Positions 1-6,277 of a stretch of 10,748 nucleotides of DNA are shown here, piece after piece. The position numbers and the translations under genes were made by a program. The stretch lies in contig JAENXP010000029.1 in NCBI GenBank assembly GCA_016649475.1, positions 1-10,748 on the forward strand. Reading direction: 5' to 3'. Source of the DNA: Burkholderiales bacterium (GTDB taxonomy: Bacteria > Pseudomonadota > Gammaproteobacteria > Burkholderiales > SG8-39). How positions within the stretch are numbered: position 1 is the stretch's first letter; every line of letters begins with the position of its first letter. The notes beneath the pieces were generated by a model. That model made no database searches and was not told the DNA's origin. It saw only the letters and a program-made list of their open reading frames with translations.

Positions 1-794
1 ATCAGGCCGGAGTCGTTGCTTACCACCAGCCTGGCGCAGGCGATGAGGTCAACTGCGCTGGCGAGATCGGTCTTGCCGCATAAGTTTGCACACACTGCGC
101 CGGACTGCGCGCGGATTTCCTCGGCCAGATCCGCGTCCTTGCCGGAACCGATCAGCCAGACGGCGTAGCCGCGCTTCCCCAGTTCGCTAGCGAGCGCGGC
201 GAAATGCTGCGCCGGCCAGCGCTTGGCCGGACCGTATTCCGCCCCGGGGCAGAACGCCGCAATCGGGCGCGAGCGGTCCAGGCTGAGTCGCGCGGTGGTG
301 CGCGCGGTATTGACCGGATCCACCTGCAGCCGCACCGTGGGCAGCGGCAGCGGCAGTTCCGTCCCCGGCTTTTCCGCCAGCTGGGCGTAGCGCTCGGCCA
401 TCAGCGGCAGTTTCTTCCGGTCTAGCTTGTGCACCAGGTTCAACAGGCCGTAGCGCGATTCTCCGGCGTAGCCCGCGCGCAGCGGAATGTTGGCGAAAAA
501 GGGGATCAGTGCCGATTTGAAACTGTTGGGAAGGACGATGGCCTGGTCGTATTTTCTCTGCGCCAGTTCGCGTCCCAGCTTCCAGCGCGCGCGCAGCTTG
601 AGCTCGCCGTGCGCGAACGGCGAGGCGATGACTTCTTCGATCTCGGGCATGCGCTCGAGCAGTGGTCCGCACCAGGCCGGCGCGAGCGCGTCCAGGCTGA
701 CGTGGCCGAGCTTGTCGTGCAGGCGGCGCAACAGCGGCTGGGCCAGCAGCGCGTCGCCGATCCAGGACGGGGCGACAATAAGTATGCGCGGCAT
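1..794 (-). CDS. waaF: ADP-heptose:LPS heptosyltransferase II, 5' part (runs off left edge)
   Basis: Glycosyltransferase family 9 enzyme that transfers the second L-glycero-D-manno-heptose from ADP-heptose to the LPS inner core, on the cytoplasmic face of the inner membrane. The frame is open from the left edge, giving 264 residues of a usual 340 or so. The start is the family signature MPRILIVAPSWIGDA, with the conserved Asp at residue 14. The Rossmann-like second half is visible (FCPGAEYGPAKRWP near 180-195), and the last residues at the edge, SNDSGL, begin the donor-binding motif (usually NDSGLMHVAAA). An in-frame TGA lies four codons upstream, so the ATG at 794 is the only reasonable start, although no clear Shine-Dalgarno precedes it (upstream bases are CCTGATCCCATCCC). 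It follows the zinc-finger gene by 70 bases and is probably cotranscribed with ilvE. Truncation is due only to the window edge. Confidence 0.93.
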   Translation of the reverse strand, partial: MPRILIVAPSWIGDALLAQPLLRRLHDKLGHVSLDALAPAWCGPLLERMPEIEEVIASPFAHGELKLRARWKLGRELAQRKYDQAIVLPNSFKSALIPFFANIPLRAGYAGESRYGLLNLVHKLDRKKLPLMAERYAQLAEKPGTELPLPLPTVRLQVDPVNTARTTARLSLDRSRPIAAFCPGAEYGPAKRWPAQHFAALASELGKRGYAVWLIGSGKDADLAEEIRAQSGAVCANLCGKTDLASAVDLIACARLVVSNDSGL

Positions 795-813
795 GGGATG
801 GGATCAGGTGAGT

Positions 814-848
814 GGAGCGCGCGCGTAGTGTTTCCCGCGCGCTGCTCC
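814..848 (-). other. GC-rich hairpin between the zinc-finger gene and waaF
   Basis: Arms GGAGC-GCGCGCG and CGCGCGC-TG-GCTCC pair with a small bulge around a roughly 10-base loop. The innermost perfect part is AGCGCGCG (816-823) with CGCGCGCT (836-843). It fills most of the 70-base gap inside the presumed operon. No T-run follows on either strand, so it is not a canonical terminator. It could stabilise or process the mRNA, or reduce waaF expression. Folding by eye only. Confidence 0.35.
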
Positions 849-864
849 CCTATCCCGAGGCGGC

Positions 865-1065
865 TCAGTGCCCTTTGGGCGGGGCGCCCTTGTAGACGTA
901 GTGCGTGCCGCAGTAGGGGCAGAGCACTTCGCCCGAATCCACCACGTCAAGGAACACGCGCGGATGCAGGTTCCATACCGGGGTCGAGGGCATGGGGCAT
1001 TCCAGCGGCAGGTCTTTTTCCGTGACCTCGACCGTGCGTTGTTGTTGCTGCGCAGTGGCGGACAT
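865..1065 (-). CDS. CHCC zinc-finger domain protein (zf-CHCC, NDUFS6-like)
   Basis: A 66-residue protein with a C-H-C-C metal site: Cys23 (LECPMP), His34 (NLHPRVFLD), Cys49 and Cys52 (LCPYCGTHYVY). This is the zf-CHCC family (PF10276), which also includes the zinc-binding mitochondrial complex I subunit NDUFS6. The bacterial protein has no firmly established function. The first 18 residues are Gln/Thr-rich and likely disordered. Its ATG overlaps the ilvE stop by one base (TAATG), which implies translational coupling, so no separate ribosome site is needed. In betaproteobacteria this gene is commonly found between ilvE and waaF, as here. Length and all four ligands are typical, and nothing suggests damage. 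Confidence 0.9.
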   Translation of the reverse strand: MSATAQQQQRTVEVTEKDLPLECPMPSTPVWNLHPRVFLDVVDSGEVLCPYCGTHYVYKGAPPKGH

Positions 1066-2081
1066 TAGCGTTTCCCCTTTCTTGCCGGCTTGGCAGCGGC
1101 AGGTTTGGACTTGCCTGCGGCCGCTTTAGACTTGCCTGCAACCGCTCCAGACTTGCCTTTGGCAACTGGCGCGAGCCAGCCGGCGTGACGCGGGTCGCGG
1201 CCGTTGACGACTTCGAAGAATGCCTTTTGCAGCTTGCGCGTGACCGGGCCGCGGCGGCCGGCGCCGATCTTGCGCCCGTCGACTTCGCGTATGGGTGTGA
1301 CCTCGGCCGCGGTACCGGTGAAAAAGGCCTCGTCGGCGATGTACAGGTCGTCGCGGGTGACGCGGCGCGGTGTGACCGTGTAGCCCAGTTCCGCCGCGAG
1401 CGTGATCACGCTGTCGCGCGTGATGCCCATCAGCGCCGAGGTCAACTCCGGCTCGTAGATGCAGCCGTTCTTGACTATGAACAGGTTCTCGCCCGCGCCT
1501 TCGGCGACGAAGCCGTCGACATCGAGCAGCAGCCCTTCGTCGTAGCCATGGTCCAGCGCTTCCTGGTTGGCCAGGATGGAGTTGGCGTAGGTGCCGGAAT
1601 ACTTCGCGCGGCACATGGAAACATTGACATGGTGGCGCGCGAAAGACGAGGTCTTGACGCGGATGCCCTTCTCCAGCCCCTCGGCACCGAGATAGGCGCC
1701 CCAGGGCCAGGCGGCGATGGCGACGTGCACCGTTGCACCCTTGGGAGACACGCCCATTTTTTCCGAGCCGTAGAACGCGATCGGGCGCAGGTAGCATTCG
1801 TGCAGCTTGTTCGCGCGCACCACTTCCTTGTGCGCTTCGACGATGGTCGCCTTGCTGTAGGGGATTTTCATCATGTAGATGTGCGCCGAGTTGTACAGGC
1901 GGTCGATGTGCTCCTGCAGGCGGAACACCGCAGTGCCGTCCACGGTGTCGTAGGCGCGTATGCCCTCGAACACCGCCAGCCCGTAGTGCAAGGAGTGGGT
2001 GAGCACGTGGGTGGTAGCCGAACGCCAGGGCACCAGCTTGCCGTCGTACCAGATATAACCGTTGCGGTCGGCCATCGACAT
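1065..2081 (-). CDS. ilvE: branched-chain amino acid aminotransferase with Lys/Ala-rich C-terminal tail
   Basis: PLP class IV aminotransferase that interconverts Leu, Ile and Val with their 2-oxo acids using 2-oxoglutarate/glutamate, in the cytoplasm. Signatures are [12 protein letters not shown] at 8-19, [13 protein letters not shown] at 32-44, the PLP-binding Lys160 in [12 protein letters not shown], and EGAGENLF near 194-201. I chose the ATG at 2081 ([10 protein letters not shown], the usual family start, 338 residues). A TTG start six codons further upstream is in frame, but the Shine-Dalgarno AAGGAG (2091-2096 on the plus strand) would then lie inside the coding region; it is 9 bases before the chosen ATG. 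The enzyme normally ends near residue 306. Here a 32-residue tail follows, with 9 Lys, 2 Arg and heptad repeats. First gene of the ilvE - zinc finger - waaF operon, divergent from the zinc-ribbon gene. Confidence 0.95.
   Translation of the reverse strand: MSMADRNGYIWYDGKLVPWRSATTHVLTHSLHYGLAVFEGIRAYDTVDGTAVFRLQEHIDRLYNSAHIYMMKIPYSKATIVEAHKEVVRANKLHECYLRPIAFYGSEKMGVSPKGATVHVAIAAWPWGAYLGAEGLEKGIRVKTSSFARHHVNVSMCRAKYSGTYANSILANQEALDHGYDEGLLLDVDGFVAEGAGENLFIVKNGCIYEPELTSALMGITRDSVITLAAELGYTVTPRRVTRDDLYIADEAFFTGTAAEVTPIREVDGRKIGAGRRGPVTRKLQKAFFEVVNGRDPRHAGWLAPVAKGKSGAVAGKSKAAAGKSKPAAAKPARKGKR
1095..1157 (-). repeat. three 21-base tandem repeats encoding the IlvE tail heptads
   Basis: Within the 3' end of ilvE, three 21-base units encode [14 protein letters not shown] and GKSKPAA (residues 309-329), followed by AKPARKGKR to the stop. 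The DNA units share the core agacttgcctgc (plus-strand reading), so expansion by slippage or unequal recombination is likely. The tail is strongly basic, like histone-H1-type or nucleic-acid-binding tails. No function is known for it on IlvE. Confidence 0.8.
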
Positions 2082-2173
2082 TTTTACCAACTCCTTCAAA
2101 GCAGGGCGGAAAATGTTATTTTATCGGAAAGCTGCTTGTTTGAGCAGCGCATAGCGGCGGAGAACGGGAACTG
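2082..2173. promoter_or_regulatory. divergent promoter region between ilvE and the zinc-ribbon gene
   Basis: This 92-base AT-richer spacer must carry the start signals of both divergent genes. Toward ilvE, GATAAAAT (minus strand, near 2119-2126) resembles an extended -10, but no good -35 lies 17 bases upstream. A perfect 6-bp inverted repeat with a 6-base loop, GCTGCT (2131-2136) and AGCAGC (2143-2148), sits centrally and could be an operator or a small hairpin. GGAGA at 2159-2163 is the likely ribosome site of the GTG start at 2174. Confidence 0.4.
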
Positions 2174-2947
2174 GTGCTGCAGAAATGCCCAAAGTGCGGT
2201 TACGCGCACGAACCCGGTGGTCCGCAGACGCGGCTGGCCTGTCCCGCCTGCGGGCTGATTTTTGCCAAGTACCTGCAGGCGCAGCAGCGCAATTCACCGA
2301 GCGGCGCAATTGCCGAAGCCGCTCCGGATCGTCCGGCGCTGCTCGCCCGCTTGCTCTACGTGCCGGACCGGGTCGAGAGCCTCGGCTTCTACGGTCGCTG
2401 TGCCGCCTACGCCTTCCTGCTCGTATGGGGATGGCGCTTGTATGCGATGGACCTCGGCGCCGCCGATATCATGAACTCGTTCATGCACCTGATCGTGCTG
2501 CCGATCCACGAAGCCGGACATCTGCTGTTCATTCCGTTCGGACACTTCATGAGCGTACTCGGCGGCAGCCTGCTGCAAGTGCTGTTGCCGCTGGTCCTGA
2601 TGGCTTCGTTCGTGTTCGGCTTCGGCGGCAGCCGGCGCGACAACTTCGCCGCTTCGGTGATGCTGTGGTGGGCTGCGGTTTCGATCATCGACCTCGCGCC
2701 CTACATCTGGGACGCCTTCGATCCTAAACTGATACTGCTAGGCGGCAAGACCGGCGCCGAGTCCGATGGCCATGACTGGCAGAACATCCTCGGCGACCTG
2801 GGCATGATCAGGAGGGCGCATCTGGTCGCGGGAATCGCGCACACGCTGGGCCTGGTGCTGATGCTCGGCGCCAACACCTGGGGCGCCGCACTGCTGTACC
2901 TGCAGTTCCACCGCCGCGACAGCAGCGCCCTCGAGGAGGATGGCTAG
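2174..2947 (+). CDS. zinc-ribbon membrane protein with HEAGH (M50-like) motif
   Basis: A 257-residue protein with two parts. Residues 5-26 form a zinc ribbon (Cys5, Cys8, Cys23, Cys26 in CPKCGY and CPACGLIF). After a linker come about four hydrophobic segments (near 76-92, 98-111, 124-147, 155-167), with another near 220-245. The sequence LPIHEAGHLLFIPFG at 109-123 contains a HExxH zinc-protease motif (His112, Glu113, His116) in a hydrophobic setting, as in M50/M50B intramembrane metalloproteases. I do not see the NPDG-type third-ligand motif of site-2 proteases; Asp residues at DLAPYIWD and NILGDLG are possible substitutes. The start is GTG with GGAGA 10 bases upstream, and the zinc ribbon right after it supports this choice. 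Substrate unknown; proteolysis is inferred from the motif only. The next gene is on the same strand 82 bases on and may be cotranscribed. Confidence 0.8.
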   Translation: MLQKCPKCGYAHEPGGPQTRLACPACGLIFAKYLQAQQRNSPSGAIAEAAPDRPALLARLLYVPDRVESLGFYGRCAAYAFLLVWGWRLYAMDLGAADIMNSFMHLIVLPIHEAGHLLFIPFGHFMSVLGGSLLQVLLPLVLMASFVFGFGGSRRDNFAASVMLWWAAVSIIDLAPYIWDAFDPKLILLGGKTGAESDGHDWQNILGDLGMIRRAHLVAGIAHTLGLVLMLGANTWGAALLYLQFHRRDSSALEEDG

Positions 2948-2948
2948 G

Positions 2949-2968
2949 CACGGCTGTTCACGGCTGTT
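2949..2968 (+). repeat. perfect 10-bp tandem duplication
   Basis: CACGGCTGTT occurs twice in a row immediately after the stop of the zinc-ribbon gene. A third partial copy, GCTGTTC, begins at 3001. The spacer also has GGCGATCC twice (near 2986 and 3021). Short duplications like these may be replication slippage or paired protein sites. No function is evident. Confidence 0.7.
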
Positions 2969-3029
2969 CGGCCGTTGGCACCAAAGGCGATCCGGGGTAC
3001 GCTGTTCCCGTCCCAATTCAGGCGATCCC

Positions 3030-3710
3030 ATGTTCATTGGCCACTTCGGCGTCGGATTCGGCGCAAAATCACTGGCGCCCAAAGTCTCGCTCGGCACCCT
3101 GTTTCTGGGCGCGCAATTCATCGACCTATTGTGGCCCACGCTGTTGTTGCTCGGGATCGAGCGCGTGCGGATCGTCCCCGGCGCGACGGCGGTAACCCCC
3201 TTGAGTTTTGACTACTACCCCTATTCGCACAGCCTGCTTGCCGTATGCGGCTGGGCGATGCTGATGGGACTGGGCTATCTCGCGCTGCGGCGCGAACGAA
3301 TCGGTGCGATGGTTCTAGGATTGCTGGTCCTGAGCCATTGGGGCCTGGACGCCCTGGTCCACCGGCCGGATCTGCCCTTGTACCCCGGCAGCGCCGCGTT
3401 GATAGGCCTGGAGGCGTGGTCATCGTCGCCGCTGACACTGGCGATCGAGGTACCGCTGTTTGCGCTGGGCGTCTGGCTTTATACGCGCGCAACATCGCCC
3501 AGGGACACTGCCGGGCGCTGGGGCCTGATCGCGCTGGTCGTGTTCCTGCTTTTCATTTATGCGGGCAACCTGCTGGGACCACCGCCGCCGAGCGCCGAGG
3601 CCATCGCATGGGTCGGGCAAGCGCAGTGGCTGTTGGTGCTTTGGGGATACTGGGTCGACAAACATCGCCATGCCTCGGCCCCTGACCGGCATTGGGCAAC
3701 GGAAGCCTAA
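3030..3710 (+). CDS. YdjM/DUF457-like polytopic membrane protein
   Basis: A 226-residue inner-membrane protein with about six hydrophobic segments. Conserved polar residues sit inside the hydrophobic parts: His5 (FIGHFGVGFG), Asp32 (QFIDLLW), His67 (YPYSHSLL), His103 and Asp107 (LSHWGLDALV) and His111. This H/D-H-S/H-xx-D pattern is that of the YdjM/DUF457 family, often called membrane-bound metal-dependent hydrolases, although no activity is well established. The start at 3030 (MFIGHFGVGFGAK) fits the family. An in-frame ATG at 2940 would overlap the previous stop and add 30 Arg/Ser-rich residues with no family resemblance, so I reject it. The Shine-Dalgarno is weak (AGGCGATCCC before ATG). 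It lies 82 bases after the zinc-ribbon metalloprotease-like gene, and the two may form a small membrane operon. Confidence 0.75.
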   Translation: MFIGHFGVGFGAKSLAPKVSLGTLFLGAQFIDLLWPTLLLLGIERVRIVPGATAVTPLSFDYYPYSHSLLAVCGWAMLMGLGYLALRRERIGAMVLGLLVLSHWGLDALVHRPDLPLYPGSAALIGLEAWSSSPLTLAIEVPLFALGVWLYTRATSPRDTAGRWGLIALVVFLLFIYAGNLLGPPPPSAEAIAWVGQAQWLLVLWGYWVDKHRHASAPDRHWATEA

Positions 3711-3781
3711 GTCGACGCGGCGTACCGGCTCGGGGATTTATCCGCTCGAGCGCCAACTTCGGCAACCGGCGCGGCGTCGAC
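3711..3781 (+). terminator. long inverted repeat after the YdjM-like gene, possible terminator
   Basis: Starting right after the stop at 3710, GTCGACGCGGCG-TA-CCGG (3711-3728) pairs with CCGGCGCGGCGTCGAC (3766-3781), with one mismatch and a two-base bulge, and is followed by TTTT. The loop is about 37 bases, long for a rho-independent terminator, and the T-run is only four bases. It lies between two convergent genes, where termination is expected. Confidence 0.4.
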
Positions 3782-3809
3782 TTTTGCATCGCGCCCGCGC
3801 CGGTGCGCT

Positions 3810-3846
3810 CACGCCCGGGCGCCTGAGGGCAATACTGCCGGGCGTG
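3810..3846. terminator. 9-bp inverted repeat at the 3' end of oxc, weak terminator candidate
   Basis: CACGCCCGG (3810-3818) pairs perfectly with CCGGGCGTG (3838-3846) across a 19-base loop, immediately downstream of the oxc stop (3848-3850, minus strand). There is no T-tract on either strand, so intrinsic termination is uncertain. Together with the repeat at 3711-3781 it makes the convergent spacer highly structured. Confidence 0.3.
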
Positions 3847-3847
3847 C

Positions 3848-5590
3848 CTACTTCTTGAGCGCGCCCTTTTTCGGATTCAGATTGATCAGGCGGCCGCTCT
3901 CGGCGCCCGCCGCTTCGTCGATGACGGCGTTGATCAGCGCCGGCTTGCCCGCAGCGATCGCTTCGGTCAGCGCCTTGGTCATTTGCGCCGGCGTGGTGAC
4001 GTTGTAGCCGGTGCCGCCGAACGCTTCCATCATCTTGTCGTAGCGCGCTCCCTTGACGAAAGCGGTGACCGCGACATCGTTCTTTACCTTGGGATTCAGG
4101 TTGGGGTCGCAGCCTTTGTAGACGCCGTTGTTGTTGAAGATCACGGTGATGATGGGCAACTGGTAGCGGCAGATGGTCTCGACTTCCATGCCGCTGAAAC
4201 CGAAAGCGCTGTCGCCTTCGATGGCGACGACGGGCAGGCCGCTCACGACCGCGGCGCCGATGGAATAACCCATGCCGATGCCCATGATGCCCCAGGTGCC
4301 GGAGTCGAAACGCTTGCGCGGCTGGTACATGTCGACGATGCTGCGGGTGAAATCGAGGGCGTTGGCGCCTTCATTGACCACATTGATGTCCGGACGCGTC
4401 TTCAGCACATCGCGGATCGCGCGCAGCGCGCTGTGGTAGTTCATCGGCGAGGGATCCTGCGCCAGGGTTGCCGCCATTTTGGTCAGGTTCTTGTCTTTGC
4501 GTTCGGCAATGGCGCGCGTCCACTCGGCGCCGGGCTTGGCGAAGTTCGCATCGATTCCCGCCAGCAGGGCAGACACGCAGGAGCCGATGTCGCCGATCAC
4601 CGGGGCGGCGATCGCCACATTGCTGTCGATTTCGGTAGGCGCGATGTCTATCTGGACGAATTGCTTCGGCGCCCCCCAGGTCTTGCCCTTGCCGTGCGAA
4701 AGCAGCCAGTTCAGGCGTGCGCCGATCAGCACCACCACGTCGGCCTCGGCCAGAACGTAGGAGCGCGCGGCCGAAGCCGACTGCGCGTGGTTGTCGGGCA
4801 GCAGCCCCTTGGCCATGGACATGGGCAGATAGGGAATGCCCGTCTTCTCGACGAAGGCACGAATGTCGGCGTCTGCCTGGGCGTAGGCGGCGCCCTTGCC
4901 GAGCAGGATGAGCGGACGCTTGGCCCCGCTGATCAGATCGAGCGCGCGCTTGACCGCGTCCGGCGCCGGGATCTGGCGCGGTACCGGATCGACTACGCGC
5001 ACCATCGATTTCCTGCCACGCTCGGCATCTATGGTCTGGCTGAGCAATTGCGCCGGCAGGTCCAGATAAACGCCGCCGGGACGGCCGGACACGGCCGCGC
5101 GTATCGCGCGCGCTATGCCGATGCCGATATCCTCGGCCTTGTTGATGCGGTAGGCCGCCTTGGCGTAGGGCTTTGCCGCGTTCAACTGGTCCATTTCTTC
5201 GTAATCGCCCTGCTGCAGGTCGACGATCTCGCGTTCGCTGGAGCCGCTGATCAGGATCATCGGAAAGCAGTTGGTGGTGGCGTTGGCCAATGCCGTCAGG
5301 CCGTTCAAAAAGCCCGGCGCCGACACCGTCAGGCAAATTCCCGGTTTCTGGGTCATGTAGCCGGCGATGGCGGCCGCATTTCCGGCGTGCTGTTCATGGC
5401 GAAAGCCGATGAAGCGCATGCCTTCAGCCTGGGCGAGGCGGGCCAGGTCGGTGATGGGAATGCCGACCAGACCGAAGATGGTGTCAATGTCGTTGTGTTT
5501 CAGGGCATCGATTACCAGATGAAACCCGTCGGTCATGTTCACGGCATCTTCCGCGGCAGTCGCAGGGGCTTGCTCTAGAGTTGCGGACAT
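3848..5590 (-). CDS. oxc: oxalyl-CoA decarboxylase
   Basis: ThDP-dependent enzyme converting oxalyl-CoA to formyl-CoA and CO2, the second step of oxalate catabolism, in the cytoplasm. The 580 residues align by eye along the whole length with the Oxalobacter formigenes enzyme as I remember it. Shared blocks include [38 protein letters not shown] with the ThDP-activating Glu66, [40 protein letters not shown], the ADP-region block [10 protein letters not shown], and the Mg-ThDP motif [17 protein letters not shown] ending in [10 protein letters not shown] chose the ATG at 5590 because AGGAG lies five bases upstream; an upstream in-frame start nine codons earlier would bury that site. The usual partner, formyl-CoA:oxalate CoA-transferase (frc), is not next to it. 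Upstream is a candidate Fnr-type promoter. Some homologues also act as 2-hydroxyacyl-CoA lyases, but the close match favours OXC. Confidence 0.95.
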   Translation of the reverse strand: MSATLEQAPATAAEDAVNMTDGFHLVIDALKHNDIDTIFGLVGIPITDLARLAQAEGMRFIGFRHEQHAGNAAAIAGYMTQKPGICLTVSAPGFLNGLTALANATTNCFPMILISGSSEREIVDLQQGDYEEMDQLNAAKPYAKAAYRINKAEDIGIGIARAIRAAVSGRPGGVYLDLPAQLLSQTIDAERGRKSMVRVVDPVPRQIPAPDAVKRALDLISGAKRPLILLGKGAAYAQADADIRAFVEKTGIPYLPMSMAKGLLPDNHAQSASAARSYVLAEADVVVLIGARLNWLLSHGKGKTWGAPKQFVQIDIAPTEIDSNVAIAAPVIGDIGSCVSALLAGIDANFAKPGAEWTRAIAERKDKNLTKMAATLAQDPSPMNYHSALRAIRDVLKTRPDINVVNEGANALDFTRSIVDMYQPRKRFDSGTWGIMGIGMGYSIGAAVVSGLPVVAIEGDSAFGFSGMEVETICRYQLPIITVIFNNNGVYKGCDPNLNPKVKNDVAVTAFVKGARYDKMMEAFGGTGYNVTTPAQMTKALTEAIAAGKPALINAVIDEAAGAESGRLINLNPKKGALKK

Positions 5591-5686
5591 GGTGTCTCCT
5601 GTGTATTCGGTCATCAAGGAATGTATTGGGCGAAACTGGTACAGCTCCCGCTCCGGCAGCCGGTCGCCACGCAGCCGGTTGATTCA

Positions 5687-5737
5687 GTGCGCCATCCTAG
5701 CGATGCGGGAAGGCGGTCATCATTGACCACGGTCAAT
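5687..5737 (-). promoter_or_regulatory. putative Fnr/FixK-type class II promoter of oxc
   Basis: ATTGACC-AC-GGTCAAT (5722-5737) is a perfect 7-bp dyad that contains TTGA-N6-TCAA, the core of Fnr/FixK/Dnr sites. On the minus strand a -10-like TAGGAT lies at 5699-5694, 23 bases beyond the box. This predicts a start near 5687 and puts the box centre at about -42, the spacing of class II Crp/Fnr-activated promoters. A further GGTCA half-site at 5715-5719 makes alternating GGTCA/TGACC/GGTCA elements, so another regulator is possible. The oxc leader would be about 97 bases. Confidence 0.5.
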
Positions 5738-5840
5738 TTTGCGGCATCGAGTCTGCCGCCGCCGGCTTCAACGCGGTTTCCCAGCCGAAACGATCGCGGC
5801 GACTTCCTTCACTAATATGACGCGGTCCTGAACCCGACCC

Positions 5841-5860
5841 CTGTTGATCACTGTTGATCA
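5841..5860. repeat. perfect 10-bp tandem duplication containing TGATCA palindromes
   Basis: CTGTTGATCA is repeated twice head to tail. Each copy carries the palindrome TGATCA, so two palindromes lie exactly 10 bp (about one helical turn) apart. It lies between divergent oxc and secretin genes and could be a regulator site for either, or simple slippage. Confidence 0.7.
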
Positions 5861-5931
5861 CGCTGGGGATTCGGCCAAATGGCGCCGCGGCTGGCTCCGG
5901 TCGAGGGTTTCTCCCCATCGAATTAAGGGGC

Positions 5932-5971
5932 GGTCAGCGTAGTTCCTTATACAGGCTATGTAGTACTGACC
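5932..5971 (+). other. stem-loop in the leader region upstream of the secretin
   Basis: GGTCAG (5932-5937) pairs with CTGACC (5966-5971), and the inner CGTAG pairs with CTATG (one G-U), leaving a bulge TAGTA and a loop of 13 or so bases. The GGTCA/TGACC sequence recalls the half-sites of the oxc dyad at 5715-5737. It could be an operator pair or an RNA hairpin; no T-run follows. Confidence 0.3.
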
Positions 5972-6277
5972 TTATGCGTGCCTGTAATTACAGTCCATGT
6001 CTACGAAATGGGCAGGAAATGCCGGCGTGCAGGATGTTGCGCAACGCAGCGCAGCGGGGGGCGCACCGGCAGATTCAAGGGAAAATCGTGATTTCGAATT
6101 TTTGCATAAATGGCTGAGGTGCTCTTGGCATATCCAATAGATGGTGGCTTTACCTATTCCGTTACCGGCGCGACTTACCAGCTGACGCCCCGGTGCCGCG
6201 ACAATGCCGGGAATCCGGCTTCCGCCGCGCATGGACAATCGCAGCCTCGCCGCAGCAGGTTCTGGCGCGGCGAGCAG

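Larger units (their letters stand above)
5591..6277. other. long intergenic region between oxc and the secretin gene
   Basis: About 690 bases with no gene I can support. It holds the oxc promoter region (5687-5737), a 10-bp tandem repeat (5841-5860), a stem-loop (5932-5971) and the presumed leader of the secretin gene. An in-frame extension of the secretin frame reaches an ATG at 6110 but has no ribosome site, and the lipoprotein signal begins only at 6278. I found no convincing -35/-10 or -24/-12 promoter for the secretin. Confidence 0.6.

Noticed and set aside
1185..2258. 357-codon open frame on the plus strand opposite ilvE, running into the zinc-ribbon gene
   Set aside because: Shadow of ilvE. 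It reads through the ilvE leader and overlaps the next gene in another frame, with no domain.
2940..3029. N-terminal extension of the YdjM-like protein from an ATG overlapping the previous stop
   Set aside because: The extra 30 residues are Arg/Ser/Gly-rich and non-hydrophobic, the GAGGAGG before the ATG has no spacer, and the family-like start MFIGHFGVGFG is at 3030.
3983..5578. 531-codon open frame on the plus strand opposite oxc
   Set aside because: Oxc is unmistakable on the other strand. The plus frame gives Gly/Arg/His/Val-rich protein with no known motif, a typical high-GC antisense shadow.
5854..6117. 87-codon frame upstream of the secretin
   Set aside because: No ribosome site, no domain, Cys/Arg/Asn-rich random composition, and it crosses the stem-loop region.
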